A stretch of DNA of 64,000 bases. Source: Massilia arenae (GTDB lineage: Bacteria; Pseudomonadota; Gammaproteobacteria; Burkholderiales; Burkholderiaceae_D). The stretch is taken from assembly GCF_008014745.1 (NCBI RefSeq), contig NZ_VPFD01000003.1, positions 1-64,000 of the forward strand, read 5' to 3'. This document shows, piece after piece, positions 51,606-60,521 of this stretch (its first letter is position 1; every line of letters begins with the position of its first letter). A program made the translations under genes and the position numbers. The notes under the pieces are model-generated. The model saw nothing but the letters and a program-made list of their open reading frames with translations, was not told the origin of the DNA and made no database searches.

Positions 51606-52037
51606 ATGTCATTTTCCAGCAGCATGCGCGGCGGACGTCGCCGCAAGTTCAAAGCCGAGATCAACGTCGTGCCGTATATCGACGTGATGCTGGTGCTGCT
51701 CATCATTTTCATGGCGGTGCCTGCGAATGAAGCGCCGAGCGTCGTCAATCTGCCGCGCGCCGAGAAATCCGCGCTGCCGCCGGACACGTATATCCAGATT
51801 TCCATCGAGCCGGGCAACAAGCTGTCGATCGGCGTGCACGGCAAGGTCAAGGTCGCCCAGGACGAAGTGGCCGACCGCTCCGCCCTGCTGCAACGCCTGC
51901 GCGCGCTGCACGAAGAGAATCCGGACTTTCCGGTCCTGATTGCAGGTGACCGCGACAGCAAATACGACGACGTGATCCAGCTGATTTCGGAAGCCAAGAA
52001 GATGGGCATCAACCGGGTCGGCCTGGCCACCCAGTGA
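51606..52037 (+). CDS. tolR: TolR, inner membrane proton-channel subunit
   Basis: In this 143-residue protein a cytoplasmic N-terminus (RRKFKAEINVVPYIDVMLVLLIIFMAV) leads into one membrane helix, with the key proton-binding Asp in PYIDVMLVLL. The periplasmic domain contains VLIAGDRDSKYDDVIQLISEAKKMGINRVGLAT. It is the partner of TolQ, and tolA starts 10 bp downstream. Confidence 0.97.
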   Translation: MSFSSSMRGGRRRKFKAEINVVPYIDVMLVLLIIFMAVPANEAPSVVNLPRAEKSALPPDTYIQISIEPGNKLSIGVHGKVKVAQDEVADRSALLQRLRALHEENPDFPVLIAGDRDSKYDDVIQLISEAKKMGINRVGLATQ

Positions 52038-52047
52038 CGCCGAAGAT

Positions 52048-53034
52048 ATGACCGCAAAGAAGTCAGCCAACGACGGCTCGCCCTACTACGTGCCGCCAGA
52101 ACCGAAACCACTGCCATCGTTCCTGCTGGCGGTGGCGGTGCACGCGGCGCTGCTGGCCTTCCTGGCGATCGGCGTGAGCTGGCAGAAGGTCAATCCGGTA
52201 TCGGTCGAGGCCGAGGTGTGGGATATGTCGGTGCAGACCGCCGCGGCGCCCGAATTGCCGCCCGAGCCGGCGCCGGAACCCGAGCCGCAGCCCGAACCTG
52301 CGCCGGAACCGCCGCCGCCGCCTCCTCCACCGGAGCCGGCGGTGGAACGCCCTGCGCCGACGCCGGATCCTGAGATCGCGCTGCGCGAGGAAAAGAAGCG
52401 CAAGGAAGAAGAAGCGAAGAAGGCTGCTGCTGAGGACAAGAAGCGCAAGGAAGCCGAGGCCGAGCAGAAGAAAAAGAAGCTTGAGGAAGCGGAACAGAAA
52501 AAGCGCGACGAAGCCGAGAAGATAAAACGCGACGAAGCTGAGAAGAAGAAACTCGAGGACGCCGAGCGCAAGAAGAAAGAACTCGCTGATAAGAAAAAGG
52601 CCGACGCCGCTGCTGCCGAGAAGAAGAAAAAAGACCTGGCTGCCGCCAAGGCGGAAGACGCCCGACTCGACAAGCTGCGCAAGGAAGAAATGCAACGCAT
52701 GGCAGGCGCCATGGGTAGTGGCGGAACCGCCGCGAAATCGACCGGTCCGCGCAGCGATGGCGGTTATATCGCCGCGATCACGGCCGCGATCAAGAGCGCG
52801 ACGGCGTATCCGGGCAATACCGATGTGGGCGGCAATCCACGCGCCACCTTCCGGGTGGAGCAGTTGCCAACTGGCGAAATCATGTCGGTGCGCCTCGTGA
52901 AAAGCAGCGGTGTGCCAGAATTTGACAGAGCAGTGGAAAATGGTATCAAGAAAGCATCTCCACTTCCCAAGAAGAAGGACGGGACCGTGGAGCGTACGCT
53001 TGACGTGAATTTCTCGATGAAAGATTACGATTGA
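52048..53034 (+). CDS. tolA: TolA, trans-envelope spanning protein
   Basis: This 328-residue protein has an N-terminal membrane helix (about 24-44; AVAVHAALLAFLAIGVSW) and a Pro/Glu-rich segment (about 70-108). A long Lys/Glu/Ala coiled helix (about 110-220) is followed by a C-terminal TonB-like domain (about 240-328; GGYIAAITAAIKSATAYPGN, FDRAVENGIKKASPLP). It links TolQR to TolB and Pal. The helical domain is made of many short KKKxEEAE-type repeats, so length may vary between strains. Confidence 0.96.
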   Translation: MTAKKSANDGSPYYVPPEPKPLPSFLLAVAVHAALLAFLAIGVSWQKVNPVSVEAEVWDMSVQTAAAPELPPEPAPEPEPQPEPAPEPPPPPPPPEPAVERPAPTPDPEIALREEKKRKEEEAKKAAAEDKKRKEAEAEQKKKKLEEAEQKKRDEAEKIKRDEAEKKKLEDAERKKKELADKKKADAAAAEKKKKDLAAAKAEDARLDKLRKEEMQRMAGAMGSGGTAAKSTGPRSDGGYIAAITAAIKSATAYPGNTDVGGNPRATFRVEQLPTGEIMSVRLVKSSGVPEFDRAVENGIKKASPLPKKKDGTVERTLDVNFSMKDYD

Positions 53035-53065
53035 TTCGGTTCGAACCAGTTTTACTAGAGACACC

Positions 53066-54337
53066 ATGAAAAAACTTCACATTTTGCTGTTCAGCGTTTC
53101 CCTGGCGATCGGGACAACAGCCAATGCGCAGATCCAGATCGAAATCGCTGGCGTTGGCAGCAACCAGATCCCGGTGGCCATCGCTGCTTTTGCCGACGAA
53201 TCCGTCGCCCCCGATAAAGTCTCGGCCGTTATCCGCGCCGACCTCGAGCGTAGCGGCGTGTTCAAGGTCATCGACGCCGGCCAGGTGATCAGCGATGCCG
53301 ACGCCGGCCAGGTGAACCTGAGTGCATTCAAGGCCAGTGGCGCAGACGCGCTCGTGGTCGGCAGCGTGGCGCGCCAGCCGGACGGCCGCTTCGCGATCCG
53401 CTACAAGCTGCTCGACACCGTCAAGGGCGGCGAAATCTCGCAACTGGGCGGCGAAGTCCAGCCCCGCTACACCCGCCTGCAGGCCCACCGCATCGCCGAC
53501 GACGTCTATGAAAAGCTGACCGGCGTGCGCGGCATCTTCTCGACCCGCATCGCGTATGTGAAGGAAGACCGCGCGGCGAGCCGCTTCGCGCTGGCCGTGG
53601 CCGACGCCGACGGCGAGAACGAGATCATCGCCACCCAGGGCAAGGAACCGATCATTTCGCCGGCCTGGTCGCCGGACGGCATGAAGGTCGCCTACGTGTC
53701 GATGGAAAACCGCAAGCCGGTGGTCTATCTGCAAGACCTGATGACCGGCCGCCGCAACGTGATCTCCAACCAGAAGGGCAATAACTCCGCGCCTTCCTGG
53801 TCGCCGGATGGCTCGACCCTGGCTGTCGCCCTGTCGCAGGACGGCAATACGGAAATCTATACCGTCAATTCGAGCGGCAGCGGCCATCGCCGCCTGACCA
53901 ATAATCCCGGCATCGATACCGAGCCGCAGTTCTCGGCCGACGGCCAGACCATTTACTTCACGAGCGACCGCAGCGGCGGTCCTCAGATCTACAAGATGAG
54001 CGTCTCGGGCGGCAACGCCACCCGCGTGACGTTCAACGGCAACTACAACATCAGCCCACGCGTGTCGTCCGACGGCAAGACGCTGGCCTGGATTTCGCAG
54101 CGCGGCGGCGCTTTCTCCTTATACGCGATGGACCTGGCAAGCGGCCGGGAACTTCGCCTGGCCGATGGGGCCACCGAACCGAGTTTTTCGCCTAACGGCA
54201 AGTACATCATGTATGCAACCAAGGGCGGCGGGCGCGTCTCGCTTGCAGTGGTGTCTGTGGATGGACGGGTCAAGCAACGCTTGACGACCAAAGCGGGAAA
54301 CATTCGGGAGCCCAGCTGGGGTCCTTTCATGAAGTAA
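53066..54337 (+). CDS. tolB: TolB, periplasmic beta-propeller protein
   Basis: The 423-residue protein has a signal peptide (cut after TANA, residue about 21) and an N-terminal TolB domain with IPVAIAAFADE. A six-bladed propeller with repeated SPAWSPDGMKVAYVS, SAPSWSPDGSTLAVALS and PQFSADGQTIYFTSDRSG motifs follows. It docks Pal and TolA at the outer membrane. It sits between tolA and pal with short gaps (31 and 34 bp). Confidence 0.97.
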   Translation: MKKLHILLFSVSLAIGTTANAQIQIEIAGVGSNQIPVAIAAFADESVAPDKVSAVIRADLERSGVFKVIDAGQVISDADAGQVNLSAFKASGADALVVGSVARQPDGRFAIRYKLLDTVKGGEISQLGGEVQPRYTRLQAHRIADDVYEKLTGVRGIFSTRIAYVKEDRAASRFALAVADADGENEIIATQGKEPIISPAWSPDGMKVAYVSMENRKPVVYLQDLMTGRRNVISNQKGNNSAPSWSPDGSTLAVALSQDGNTEIYTVNSSGSGHRRLTNNPGIDTEPQFSADGQTIYFTSDRSGGPQIYKMSVSGGNATRVTFNGNYNISPRVSSDGKTLAWISQRGGAFSLYAMDLASGRELRLADGATEPSFSPNGKYIMYATKGGGRVSLAVVSVDGRVKQRLTTKAGNIREPSWGPFMK

Positions 54338-54371
54338 GAAGTAAAACCTTAACCAGAACAGGAGAAAATCC

Positions 54372-54896
54372 ATGCGCAACTTCAAGAGTCTCGCCTTCAT
54401 CGCTTCCGCTGCCGCCCTGCTGGCCGCTTGCTCGTCGCCAACCAAACTGGAAGAAACCCCAGTCGTTGAAAAGTCGCCAGAGCCAGCAGCACCAGTTGCT
54501 GACGCACGTGACATCCGCCCAGTGGAAACCGGCACCGTCGATCCACTGAACGATCCAAAAGGCGTCCTGGCCAACCGTAGCGTCTACTTCGACTACGACA
54601 GCTTCGTGGTCCGCGCCGACGGCCAGCCAGTGGTGCAGAACCACTCGGGCTACCTGACCAAGAACACCTCGCGTAAAGTCCTGATCCAAGGCAACACCGA
54701 CGAACGCGGCGGCACCGAGTACAACCTGGCCCTGGGCCAGAAGCGTGCTGAAGCCGTCCGTCGCTCGATGGCATCGCTGGGCGTGTCGGAAGGTCAGATG
54801 GAAGCCGTCTCGCTGGGCGAAGAAAAGCCAAAAGCAACCGGCAGCAACGAAGAAGCCTGGGCTGAAAACCGCCGCGCTGACATCGTTTACCAGTAA
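54372..54896 (+). CDS. pal: Pal, peptidoglycan-associated lipoprotein
   Basis: This 174-residue lipoprotein has a lipobox at AALLAAC (Cys20). After a Pro/Glu linker comes an OmpA-like domain (about 70-174) with RSVYFDYDSFVV and the diaminopimelate-binding NTDERGGTEYNLALGQKRAEAV. It anchors the outer membrane to peptidoglycan. Proline is almost always CCA here, unlike its neighbours, which suggests selection for high expression. GGAG precedes the ATG. A strong hairpin follows the stop. Confidence 0.97.
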   Translation: MRNFKSLAFIASAAALLAACSSPTKLEETPVVEKSPEPAAPVADARDIRPVETGTVDPLNDPKGVLANRSVYFDYDSFVVRADGQPVVQNHSGYLTKNTSRKVLIQGNTDERGGTEYNLALGQKRAEAVRRSMASLGVSEGQMEAVSLGEEKPKATGSNEEAWAENRRADIVYQ

Positions 54897-54923
54897 TCAA
54901 TACGGCTGATTCAGCCGATTGAC

Positions 54924-54964
54924 ACGGGGCGGGACGCAGTGCAGACTGCTACCCGCCCCGTTTT
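54924..54964 (+). terminator. Strong hairpin with short T-run between pal and cpoB
   Basis: ACGGGGCGGG (54924-54933) pairs perfectly with CCCGCCCCGT (54952-54961). Inside it, GCAGT and ACTGC form a second stem, and the hairpin ends in four T. It may stop most transcription after pal or stabilise the upstream mRNA, giving more Pal than CpoB. Confidence 0.8.
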
Positions 54965-54997
54965 ATCTCAGCAACCGGTTTAGAAAGAGCAACGCTT

Positions 54998-55753
54998 ATG
55001 ATCAAACTGTCTCCGTCCCGCCTCGCCTGCCTCGTCCTGGCCCTGTGGATGCCGCTGCACGCCGTGGCCGGCCCGTTCGATGACAACGAGGCGCGCAAAG
55101 CCATCCTGGACCTGCGCACCAAGGTCGACAACATCACGCGCGACCTGACCACGCGCATCGATGGCAAGTCGGACAAGACGGTCCAGATCGAAATGCTGAA
55201 CCAGCACGAGCAGACCATGCGCGAGATCGCGCGCCTGCGCGGCCAGATCGAAGTACTGCAAAATGAGTTATCGAAGGCCCAGGACAGCCAGAAGCAGCTG
55301 TACGCCGACCTCGACGCGCGCCTGAAGCGCATGGAGCCGCGCCAGGAAGTCATCGACGGCCAGACCGCCGAAGTGATGCCGACCGAAAAGACCGCCTATG
55401 AGGCCGCCACCGCCCAGTTCCAGTCGGGCGACTACAAGGGCGCTTCCGTCGCGCTGCAGGAATTCGTCAAGCAGTATCCGCAATCGGCGTATGCGTCGAA
55501 TGCGCAGTATTGGCTGGGCAACACCTATTACGCACTGGGCGATTACAAGAAGGCCATCGCGGCCCAGCAGGTGGTGACCACCACCTACGCCGACAGCGCC
55601 AAGGTGCCGGACGCCATGCTGAACATCGCCAGCAGCTACGCCCTGCTGAAGGACAACAAGAACGCGAAGAAGTCGCTGCAGACGCTGGTGTCCAAGTACC
55701 CGGACTCGAGCGCGGCGCAGACGGCGCGCGATCGGCTGGCTTCGCTGAAGTGA
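54998..55753 (+). CDS. cpoB: CpoB (YbgF), Tol-associated division coordinator
   Basis: This 251-residue periplasmic protein has a signal peptide (about 1-23), a trimerising coiled coil (about 28-105; DLRTKVDNITRDLTTRI, EIARLRGQIEVLQNEL) and C-terminal TPR repeats (about 125-245; AQFQSGDYKGASVALQEFVKQYP, AQYWLGNTYYALGDYKKAI). CpoB couples Tol energy to peptidoglycan synthesis at the septum. It is the last gene of the tol-pal cluster, 101 bp after pal. Confidence 0.95.
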   Translation: MIKLSPSRLACLVLALWMPLHAVAGPFDDNEARKAILDLRTKVDNITRDLTTRIDGKSDKTVQIEMLNQHEQTMREIARLRGQIEVLQNELSKAQDSQKQLYADLDARLKRMEPRQEVIDGQTAEVMPTEKTAYEAATAQFQSGDYKGASVALQEFVKQYPQSAYASNAQYWLGNTYYALGDYKKAIAAQQVVTTTYADSAKVPDAMLNIASSYALLKDNKNAKKSLQTLVSKYPDSSAAQTARDRLASLK

Positions 55754-55791
55754 TTGTCGGGCGATAGCATCGCCCCGATCTGGCTCGGCAA

Positions 55792-55820
55792 TTGACAGGT
55801 TCGAGGCCGGGCCCTATAAT
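55792..55820 (+). promoter_or_regulatory. Consensus sigma-70 promoter of tRNA-Lys
   Basis: TTGACA (55792-55797) and TATAAT (55815-55820) are exact consensus hexamers with the ideal 17-bp spacer, 11 bp before the tRNA-Lys 5' end. Confidence 0.93.
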
Positions 55821-55831
55821 CTCGTTTCTTC

Positions 55832-55907
55832 GGGTCGTTAGCTCAGTTGGTAGAGCAGCGGACTTTTAATCCGTTGGTCGCGTGTTCGAGCCACGCACGG
55901 CCTACCA
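55832..55907 (+). tRNA. tRNA-Lys (anticodon UUU)
   Basis: The 76-nt cloverleaf starts GGGTCGTTAGCTCAGTTGG. It has anticodon loop CTTTTAA (anticodon TTT), T-arm GTTCGAGCC and an encoded CCA at 55905-55907. The acceptor stem has G-U pairs. A terminator follows at 55921. Confidence 0.96.
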
Positions 55908-55920
55908 AAGATTCTCAGAA

Positions 55921-55951
55921 ACGCCAGCCTTCGGGCTGGCGTTTTTGTTTT
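55921..55951 (+). terminator. Rho-independent terminator of tRNA-Lys
   Basis: ACGCCAGCC pairs with GGCTGGCGT around a TTCG tetraloop (55921-55942), followed by a T-rich run. Confidence 0.92.
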
Positions 55952-55990
55952 TACCTTATTATTTCCCTTTTGCTCAAGGACGATAGCGCC

Positions 55991-56248
55991 ATGACTTACG
56001 AAGACTTCCTCGATGAAGTAACGACCCTGCTCACCGAGATCTACAACCTCGACGACGAAGCGGCGATCAAACTGGTGGTCGATGCGCAGGACGCAGAGTA
56101 CTTCGTCGCCCACGACGACAAGGAAGAACTGCGTACGGTCGCCCAGGCCAAGCTGGACGCCGTCGCGCTGTACGAAGCCAAGCAGAACCGCAACCAGACG
56201 CAGCGCAAGCAGCAGCAGCGCCAGGTGCAGAAGAAGAAAGCCCCCTGA
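55991..56248 (+). CDS. Small acidic hypothetical protein
   Basis: This 85-residue protein starts MTYEDFLDEVTTLLTEIYNLDDEAAIKLVVDAQDAEYF. The body is acidic and helical, and the C-terminal 25 residues are rich in Gln and Lys. No family is recognised and no signal peptide is present. ATG 55991 opens the conserved-looking part; a longer frame starts inside the tRNA gene. It is followed 27 bp later by another hypothetical gene. Confidence 0.75.
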   Translation: MTYEDFLDEVTTLLTEIYNLDDEAAIKLVVDAQDAEYFVAHDDKEELRTVAQAKLDAVALYEAKQNRNQTQRKQQQRQVQKKKAP

Positions 56249-56274
56249 GCCCATCCTGAGCCGGAGGAACACCC

Positions 56275-56757
56275 ATGACGATGGACTTCGCCGAGCGCAT
56301 GACTGTCGATGGCCTCGTCTACTCGACCCATACCTTCGCGGTCGAGCCGTATCGCAAATCACTTCCTTCGCCGCCCCGCTTCAACCCTTGGCCCGGCTGC
56401 TCGAACGGCTATCGCCCGACCTGGGAAATCCGGGAATGCGGCCATGAGCGCACCTTGCTCATGATCGGCTTCCACCCGGTGGCCGATCTGCCGCTGCTAT
56501 TCCCCAACGCTACATTACCGCTGGCCGCGACCTGGTTCAGCGGCATCATCCGCGGCGTTCGGGGCGAGCGCCGCCGTACCGGCTACCCGCCCCGGGATAT
56601 CTACCCGGACGAGATCTACGTCGAGATCGCCGCCGGCAGGGTCGTGCGCGAATGGCTACTCGACCTGCGCGCGGTGCCGGACCAGACCGAGGAAGAATGG
56701 CGCCAGTCGGTACCTTCCTTCCTGTGGAAGTTCTATCCGCGATCGGCGCCTGGCTAG
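56275..56757 (+). CDS. Hypothetical protein
   Basis: The 160-residue soluble protein contains EIRECGHERTLLMIGFHP, a region with several aromatic residues, and an acidic-aromatic tail EEEWRQSVPSFLWKFYP. I do not recognise its family. A good ribosome binding site (GGAGGA, 56261-56266) supports ATG 56275. It ends directly against the convergent nrtC (stop codons adjoin in TAGCTA). Confidence 0.75.
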   Translation: MTMDFAERMTVDGLVYSTHTFAVEPYRKSLPSPPRFNPWPGCSNGYRPTWEIRECGHERTLLMIGFHPVADLPLLFPNATLPLAATWFSGIIRGVRGERRRTGYPPRDIYPDEIYVEIAAGRVVREWLLDLRAVPDQTEEEWRQSVPSFLWKFYPRSAPG

Positions 56758-57570
56758 CTACGCCGCTTCCGCCGCCGGATGCGCCTGTTTGCGATACAAG
56801 AACTCCAGCACCGCCTTGCGATGCTCGGTATAGCGCGCATCCTGCGCCAGCGCGACCCGATCGCGCGGCCGTTCCAGTGACACCTCGACGATTTCGCCGA
56901 TAGTCGCCGCCGGCCCATTCGTCAGCATCACGATCCGATCCGACAGCAACACCGCCTCATCCACATCGTGCGTCACCATCACCACCGTGGACTTGGTCGC
57001 AGCCACGATCTTGAGCAGCTCATCCTGCAAATGCGCCCGCGTCAGCGCGTCAAGCGCACCGAACGGCTCATCCATCAACAACACCTTCGGCTCCATCGCT
57101 AGCGCCCGCGCGATGCCGACACGCTGCTTCATGCCGCCCGAAATCTCATGCGGCCGCTTCGCCTCGGCACTGGTCAAGCCCACCAGCGCCAATGCCGCCA
57201 TGGTCCGCTCACGCAACTGAGCCCGCGTCTCGGCACCACCAAACACCCGCTCGACCCCGAGATGGATATTCTCGTAACAGGTCAGCCACGGCAGCAGCGA
57301 GTGATTCTGGAACACCACCGCCCGCTCCGGCGACGGCCCGGCGATCTCGCGATTTGCGCACAGCAGCACACCCGCCGTCGGTTTCAACAAGCCGGCGATC
57401 AGGTTCAGCAACGTCGACTTGCCACACCCCGAGTGCCCAATCAGCGTAATGAACTCACCCTTGCGTACTTGCAGGTCGATCCCCTGCAGCGCCTGGAACA
57501 CGCCCTTCTTCGTATGAAACGCCATCTCCACACCGGTGATGTCGATGAATTTGGTTTGAAGGTCATCCAT
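56758..57570 (-). CDS. nrtC: Nitrate/nitrite-type ABC transporter ATPase
   Basis: This 270-residue ATPase has Walker [10 protein letters not shown], the signature [17 protein letters not shown], Walker [13 protein letters not shown] and the switch His in [10 protein letters not shown]. It belongs to the NrtC/NrtD (TauB/SsuB-like) group. There is no C-terminal substrate-binding fusion as in cyanobacterial NrtC. With NrtB and NrtA it drives nitrate or nitrite import. It is the last gene of the operon. Confidence 0.9.
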   Translation of the reverse strand: MDDLQTKFIDITGVEMAFHTKKGVFQALQGIDLQVRKGEFITLIGHSGCGKSTLLNLIAGLLKPTAGVLLCANREIAGPSPERAVVFQNHSLLPWLTCYENIHLGVERVFGGAETRAQLRERTMAALALVGLTSAEAKRPHEISGGMKQRVGIARALAMEPKVLLMDEPFGALDALTRAHLQDELLKIVAATKSTVVMVTHDVDEAVLLSDRIVMLTNGPAATIGEIVEVSLERPRDRVALAQDARYTEHRKAVLEFLYRKQAHPAAEAA

Positions 57571-57585
57571 GATCGCGCTCCTTAA

Positions 57586-58518
57586 TCAGTTAGCCACTTG
57601 TTCGTGCGTCAGCGCCCGCGCCAGCGCCACCAGCGCCTGCTCGAGCAGCAGCCCCACCACGCCAATCACGACGATGGCGATGATGATGTTCGCCACGTTC
57701 AGGTTGTTCCACTCGTCCCACACCCAGAAGCCGATGCCCACGCCGCCGGTCAGCATCTCGGCCGCCACGATCACCAGCCATGCGGTGCCGATGGCGAGAC
57801 GCACGCCGGTCAGGATGTACGGCAGCGCCGACGGCAGCAGGATCTTGGTCAGGATCTTCCACTCCGACAGGTTCAGCACGCGCGCCACGTTCATGTAATC
57901 CTGCGGCACGCGCTGCACGCCGACCGCCGTATTGATGATCATCGGCCAGATCGAGCAGATGAAGATCGACCAGATCGCCGCCGGATCGGCGGACTTGAAC
58001 ACCAGCAGGCCAATCGGCAACCAGGCCAGTGGCGACACGGGTTTCAGCAGGCTGATGATCGGGCCGAACATGCCGTTCACGAACTTCACCCGCCCGATGA
58101 TGAAACCCAGCGGAATGCCGACCAGCGCCGCCAGCCCGAAGCCCACCGCCACCCGCTTGAGCGAGGCCAGCACGTTCCAGCCAATGCCCTGGTCGTTCGG
58201 GCTGTTGTGATAGAAGGGATCGGCGAACAGCTTGAGCGCTTCCTGGAAGGTCATCAGCGGCGACGGGAAGGCCTCGTTGCGGGTGGCGATCAGCTGCCAC
58301 ACCAGCACCACGAAGGCGATGCCCACCAGCGGCGGCAGGACCGCCTTCACCGCCCTGGCGAACGGCTGCGCGCCGCGCACGACGGGCGCCGGCTTGCGCG
58401 CGGAAGGTGCGGCATTAACGGCACTGGCGACTGGCGCGTCGACGGCAAGCGGCAACGTAACAACGGTCGCGCCGCCACCTGCAGGCGCATGGTGCTCGGA
58501 TTTCAGGATAGCGTTCAT
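57586..58518 (-). CDS. nrtB: Nitrate-type ABC transporter permease
   Basis: This 310-residue inner membrane permease has an N-terminal flexible region, about six helices, and the coupling (EAA) loop in SEWKILTKILLPSALPYILTGVRLAIGTAW. It matches the NrtB/TauC-like family. The gap to nrtC is 15 bp and to nrtA 39 bp, so the three form one operon. Confidence 0.92.
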   Translation of the reverse strand: MNAILKSEHHAPAGGGATVVTLPLAVDAPVASAVNAAPSARKPAPVVRGAQPFARAVKAVLPPLVGIAFVVLVWQLIATRNEAFPSPLMTFQEALKLFADPFYHNSPNDQGIGWNVLASLKRVAVGFGLAALVGIPLGFIIGRVKFVNGMFGPIISLLKPVSPLAWLPIGLLVFKSADPAAIWSIFICSIWPMIINTAVGVQRVPQDYMNVARVLNLSEWKILTKILLPSALPYILTGVRLAIGTAWLVIVAAEMLTGGVGIGFWVWDEWNNLNVANIIIAIVVIGVVGLLLEQALVALARALTHEQVAN

Positions 58519-58557
58519 GGCATTCCCCTATTCAGACAAGATGACAGCAAATGAAAA

Positions 58558-59841
58558 TCAGACCCTGACCTTGAACGAGGCTGCGTAGGCTTTCGGGTCC
58601 TTCCCGTCCCATACGGTGCCGTCCATCAGCTTCGAGCTGCGCATCGGGCTCGCAGGCGCCGGCGCCTTGGCCAGCGTCGCCGCATCCTTGTACAGCGCGA
58701 CCTGGTTGACCGCGCTGGCCACGGCCAGGTAGTCCGGATCCTGCTTGAGCAGGCCCCAGCGGCGATGCTGGGTCATGAACCACATGCCGTCCGACAGATA
58801 CGGGAAGTTGACCGCGCCGTCGTTGTAGAACTTCATGTAGTTCTGGTCGTCCCAGGTCTTGCCGAGGCCGTTCTGGTAGCGGCCCATGATGCGCTGGTCG
58901 ATCGCGTCCTTGCTGGTGTTGACGTACGATTTGGCGGCGATGACCTCGGCCATCTTGTTCTTGTTGGCCATCGAGGCGTCGATCCAGCGGCCGGCCTCGA
59001 TGATGGCGGCCATCATGGCGCGGCAGGTATTGGGGTACTTCTTCGCAAACTCCAGGGTCGAGCCCAGCACCTTCTCGGGATGGTCGCGCCAGATGTCCTG
59101 GGTCGTGATGGCGGTGATGCCGATGCCGTCCATGATCGCGCGGTGGCCCCACGGTTCACCGACGCAGAAGCCATCCATATTCCCGACCCGCATATTGGCC
59201 ACCATCTGCGGCGGCGGCACCGTGATGACTTTTGCTTCCTTCATCGGGTTGATGCCGTTCGCCGCCAGCCAGTAATACAGCCACATCGCGTGGGTGCCGG
59301 TCGGGAAGGTCTGGGCGAAAGTGAACTCGCGCTTTTCGGTGCGCATCACCTTGGCCAGCGACTGGCCATCGACCGCGCCCTTGGTGGCCAGCTGCTTCGA
59401 GAGCGTGATCGCCTGGCCGTTGTTGTTCAGGCCCATCAGCACCGCCATGTCCTTGCGCTGTCCGCCGATGCCCATCTGGACGCTATACAGCAGCCCGTAC
59501 AACACGTGGGCCGCGTCCAGGTCGCCATTGGCCAGCTTGTCGCGCACGCCGGCCCATGAAGCCTCTTTGCTCAGCACGAATTTCACGCCGTACTTCTTGT
59601 CGAAGCCCAGCACCGAGGCCATCACCACCGACGCGCAATCGGTCAGTGGGATGAAGCCGATCTTGATCTCGGTCTTTTCCGGCTTGTCCGAACCCGCCGC
59701 CCACACGCCGCCCGTTGCCAGCCCCATCAAGCTTCCTCCCGCTACCAGACCTGCGCCATGAATGACCTTCCTGCGCGTGACGTCGACTCCGCCGACATCC
59801 GCCGTCGCTACGCTCTTCGCTTCAAGCTTCTGATTTTTCAT
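58558..59841 (-). CDS. nrtA: Nitrate-type ABC transporter substrate-binding protein
   Basis: This 427-residue protein has an N-terminal twin-arginine signal (TRRKVIHGAGLVAGG). The NrtA/CmpA-family binding domain contains IKIGFIPLTDCASVVMASVLGFDKKYGV, TFPTGTHAMWLYYWLAANGI, VANMRVGNMDGFCVGEPWGHRA and SDGMWFMTQHRRWGLL. It binds nitrate or nitrite in the periplasm for NrtBC. ATG 59841 gives a normal Tat signal; a longer frame to 59964 does not. A sigma-54-like promoter lies upstream on the same strand. Confidence 0.93.
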   Translation of the reverse strand: MKNQKLEAKSVATADVGGVDVTRRKVIHGAGLVAGGSLMGLATGGVWAAGSDKPEKTEIKIGFIPLTDCASVVMASVLGFDKKYGVKFVLSKEASWAGVRDKLANGDLDAAHVLYGLLYSVQMGIGGQRKDMAVLMGLNNNGQAITLSKQLATKGAVDGQSLAKVMRTEKREFTFAQTFPTGTHAMWLYYWLAANGINPMKEAKVITVPPPQMVANMRVGNMDGFCVGEPWGHRAIMDGIGITAITTQDIWRDHPEKVLGSTLEFAKKYPNTCRAMMAAIIEAGRWIDASMANKNKMAEVIAAKSYVNTSKDAIDQRIMGRYQNGLGKTWDDQNYMKFYNDGAVNFPYLSDGMWFMTQHRRWGLLKQDPDYLAVASAVNQVALYKDAATLAKAPAPASPMRSSKLMDGTVWDGKDPKAYAASFKVRV

Positions 59842-60521
59842 CGCAATCCCAATGTAGTCAGGCAAAAAAAAAGACGCGTACCCGACATGAACGCATTCAT
59901 GTTCCGGTAGACGTCGTTGTCTTGGTGGGCGCTGCCTTCGTTGGCGGCGCACGCAGCGCTCCATTGCGCTGATGATGATTACGCAATCTTCATGCCAGCG
60001 AGCACGCAGAGTGACGCGCCGTCATTTCGCACCGCCGGCGCACCGCGCGATGGCGGAAATGGCGCACTGCGATTGCGCAGCGCATCATTTTGGACGGGCT
60101 GTTGCGTGAGCGCAGAGAACCTGCAAATACGCTCTTCTGCTACCACATACGGCATGCTAGGATGGGTTGTTGCACTGAGAAAACATCAGTTGTCTCAATC
60201 GTGCGCCCCTTGTATATACCGGGCATACATGTAAAATAAATAACGTCCTGAACGCAGCCCGACTTCCAGGTCTTGCTCCCGTTCCGGATCCCGATTTCGA
60301 AGCTTTTGTACTGGCATCCGCATGTCACGCATCCACCGCCCGCCTCACTCCAGCCAGCGTCACCAGACCGACTTGGCGGGCCGGCGCAGTTGTCAGTAAA
60401 TCCGCTTCCGCCCAACGCGCACCGCGCGCCTGACCGGCGAACCATCTTCATATACCGCCCGGCACACGCCGGCCATTCTTTAATTTGCCAGTCTCCATTC
60501 GAGACGGCGCTGGAATTAACC
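59842..60521. other. 680-bp regulatory region upstream of nrtABC
   Basis: No gene is supported here. It holds the sigma-54-like site at 59982-59997. CTGCG-attg-CGCAG (60067-60080), 70-100 bp further upstream, could be an enhancer for an NtrC-type activator. The 60130-60240 stretch is A/T-rich. An open frame from 60273 continues into the small gene at 60522 but its first part is not protein-like. Confidence 0.5.
59982..59997 (-). promoter_or_regulatory. Sigma-54-like promoter of nrtABC
   Basis: On the minus strand TGGCATGAAGATTGCG matches the sigma-54 consensus TGGCAC-N5-TTGC with the GG and GC doublets at the correct 10-bp distance and one change at position 6. It lies about 140 bp upstream of nrtA, fitting nitrogen control through an NtrC-type activator. 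Confidence 0.7.

Noticed and set aside
60273-60521. N-terminal extension of the small gene at 60522
   Set aside because: The extra 83 residues are Pro-, His- and Arg-rich without structure, and no ribosome binding site precedes the upstream ATG.
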